Position numbers and translations under genes: made by a program. The notes under the pieces were generated by a model, which worked only from the letters and a program-made list of their open reading frames with translations, was not told the origin of the DNA and searched no databases. A stretch of 57,021 bases of DNA from Ensifer sp. Root278 (GTDB taxonomy: Bacteria > Pseudomonadota > Alphaproteobacteria > Rhizobiales > Rhizobiaceae). Below, piece by piece: positions 56,655-57,021 of the stretch. The DNA lies in assembly GCF_001429285.1 (NCBI RefSeq), contig NZ_LMJJ01000017.1, positions 1-57,021 on the forward strand. Direction: 5' to 3'. The stretch's first letter is position 1; the number at the start of each line of letters is the position of its first letter.

Positions 56655-56914
56655 AAGAAAGTGCTATTGCGATCCCATCAACGCCGAAAACAGTGGGCTG
56701 TTCGTCGCGCTCACCGTCTATCTCTGGTCGACGTGTCGCCCGAGAACTGACGACGCTGATCGAACGGCGAGGCAAACCCGGAATGATCGTCTCCGACAAT
56801 GGCACCGAACTCACCTCGAATGCCATCTTTGCCTGGTCGAAGGATCACAAGATCGAGTGGCACTACATCGCGCCGGGAAAGCCGATGCAAAACGGCTATG
56901 TCGAGAGTTTCAAC

Positions 56915-57021
56915 GTAAGCGACAAGCCGGGGCCGTTCAGGCGGCGTAGTTCCACGGCATGAGCGCGTCAATATCGCTGCTGGGCCATCCATTTGCGAGG
57001 CGCTCAAGTGTCTGGGTAAGG
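56915..57021 (-). mobile_element. Second IS66-family element, end only (runs off window)
   Basis: IS3 orfB similarity stops exactly at 56914 and the new sequence starts GTAAGCGACAAGCCGGGG, an IS66-type terminus. Just inside it is the C-terminus of an IS66 transposase on the minus strand. The element continues beyond 57021. Its terminal sequence differs from that of the element at 53564, so it is a different family member. Confidence 0.8.
56937..57021 (-). CDS. IS66 transposase TnpC, C-terminal fragment (partial)
   Basis: The last 27 codons on the minus strand read LTQTLERLANGWPSSDIDAL followed by MPWNYAA and stop. This matches the IS66 TnpC C-terminal pattern (compare LLPWNWKAE in the other copy). 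The rest lies outside the window. Confidence 0.75.
   Translation of the reverse strand, partial: LTQTLERLANGWPSSDIDALMPWNYAA

Larger units (their letters stand above)
53564..56715 (+). mobile_element. Complete IS66-family insertion sequence (3152 bp)
   Basis: Perfect 22-bp terminal inverted repeats lie at 53564-53585 and 56694-56715, starting GTGAGCGCGACGAACAGC and mirrored at the other end. The 8-bp target duplication CGTCTATC (53556-53563 and 56716-56723) is exact. It holds tnpA, tnpB, tnpC and a fourth passenger gene, all in one direction with overlapping or close junctions. Intact ends, genes and duplication indicate recent insertion. Confidence 0.97.
52770..56914 (+). mobile_element. 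IS3-family element, interrupted and truncated
   Basis: The left end begins near 52771 with TGACCTGCCCCTGAG, the IS407-like terminal type. orfA is intact; orfB is broken. An IS66-family element (53564-56715) sits inside orfB, and the right part is lost where a second IS66-family element begins at 56915. Removing the inserted element and one target repeat rejoins orfB exactly in frame (DTSI-SGRRVARE). Confidence 0.88.
53094..56914 (+). pseudogene. IS3-family transposase OrfB, disrupted
   Basis: The frame opens at ATG 53094 (VGPAAKREAVTHLKAVMGL). A TGA at 53217-53219 lies where an Arg codon (CGA) is expected (YRS-R-stop-PPEVDLRAK). The frame resumes to the first catalytic Asp (RWSLDFVHDQF), then one base is missing near 53507, shifting into VVDDVTRECLAAI. 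The IS66 element interrupts at 53564. The rest (SGRRVARELTTL, VSDNGTELTS with Asp 2, and YVESFN with the catalytic Glu) lies at 56724-56914 and is cut there. It is non-functional by four independent lesions. Confidence 0.9.

Overview
The window looks like an alphaproteobacterial, Sinorhizobium/Ensifer-like replicon. The evidence is high-GC flanks, a FixK/FNR-type box, a CUT2 sugar importer whose binding protein resembles the rhizobial inositol type, a tripartite tricarboxylate transporter with its own two-component system, and a large surface-polysaccharide locus ending in insertion sequences. This assignment rests on gene content only. No rRNA, tRNA or CRISPR array was seen.

Layout. 0-1.6 kb: a universal stress protein gene broken by one missing base, under a perfect FNR/FixK palindrome, then two tandem copies of a gene for a 55-residue protein. 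1.6-4.6 kb: tctCBA on the minus strand, preceded by an 11-bp-spaced direct repeat that could be the response-regulator site. 5.0-6.1 kb: two DUF1801 genes. 6.1-9.3 kb: a periplasmic binding protein divergent from a tctD-tctE two-component pair. 9.7-15.7 kb: minus-strand sugar regulon (lacI-type regulator, TIM-barrel isomerase, binding protein, ATPase, permease) with several candidate operators and a strong terminator.

15.9-20.3 kb: plus-strand oxidative cluster made of a membrane histidine-box desaturase/hydroxylase, a Rieske ferredoxin, a ferredoxin reductase, a PanB-fold protein that has lost the canonical active site, and a sterol-desaturase-family protein. It looks like a complete electron-transfer chain feeding a di-iron oxygenase on an unknown substrate.

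20.4-51.7 kb: surface-polysaccharide locus. rfbCBDA makes dTDP-L-rhamnose. A single 972-residue phosphomannomutase-ManC fusion makes GDP-mannose. gmd, fcl and an Rmd-like reductase convert that to GDP-6-deoxyhexoses. A NudK-type GDP-mannose pyrophosphatase sits beside the GDP-mannose gene. Six large, often multi-domain glycosyltransferases follow. A compact, translationally coupled six-gene module (45.3-49.6 kb) combines a WavE-like protein, two nucleotidyltransferases, a phosphodiesterase-like protein, a HAD phosphatase and a cupin; its product is unknown. A methyltransferase and an ABC-2 export permease follow, but the ABC ATPase is absent. From about 26 kb to 45 kb the DNA is visibly AT-richer than the flanks, as expected of a transferred antigen locus.

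51.7-57.0 kb: nested insertion sequences. A truncated IS21-type istA comes first. Next is a decayed IS3-family element whose orfB carries a nonsense codon and a frameshift and is split by a complete IS66-family element (perfect inverted repeats, 8-bp target duplication). The IS3 copy is cut again by a second IS66-family element that runs off the window.
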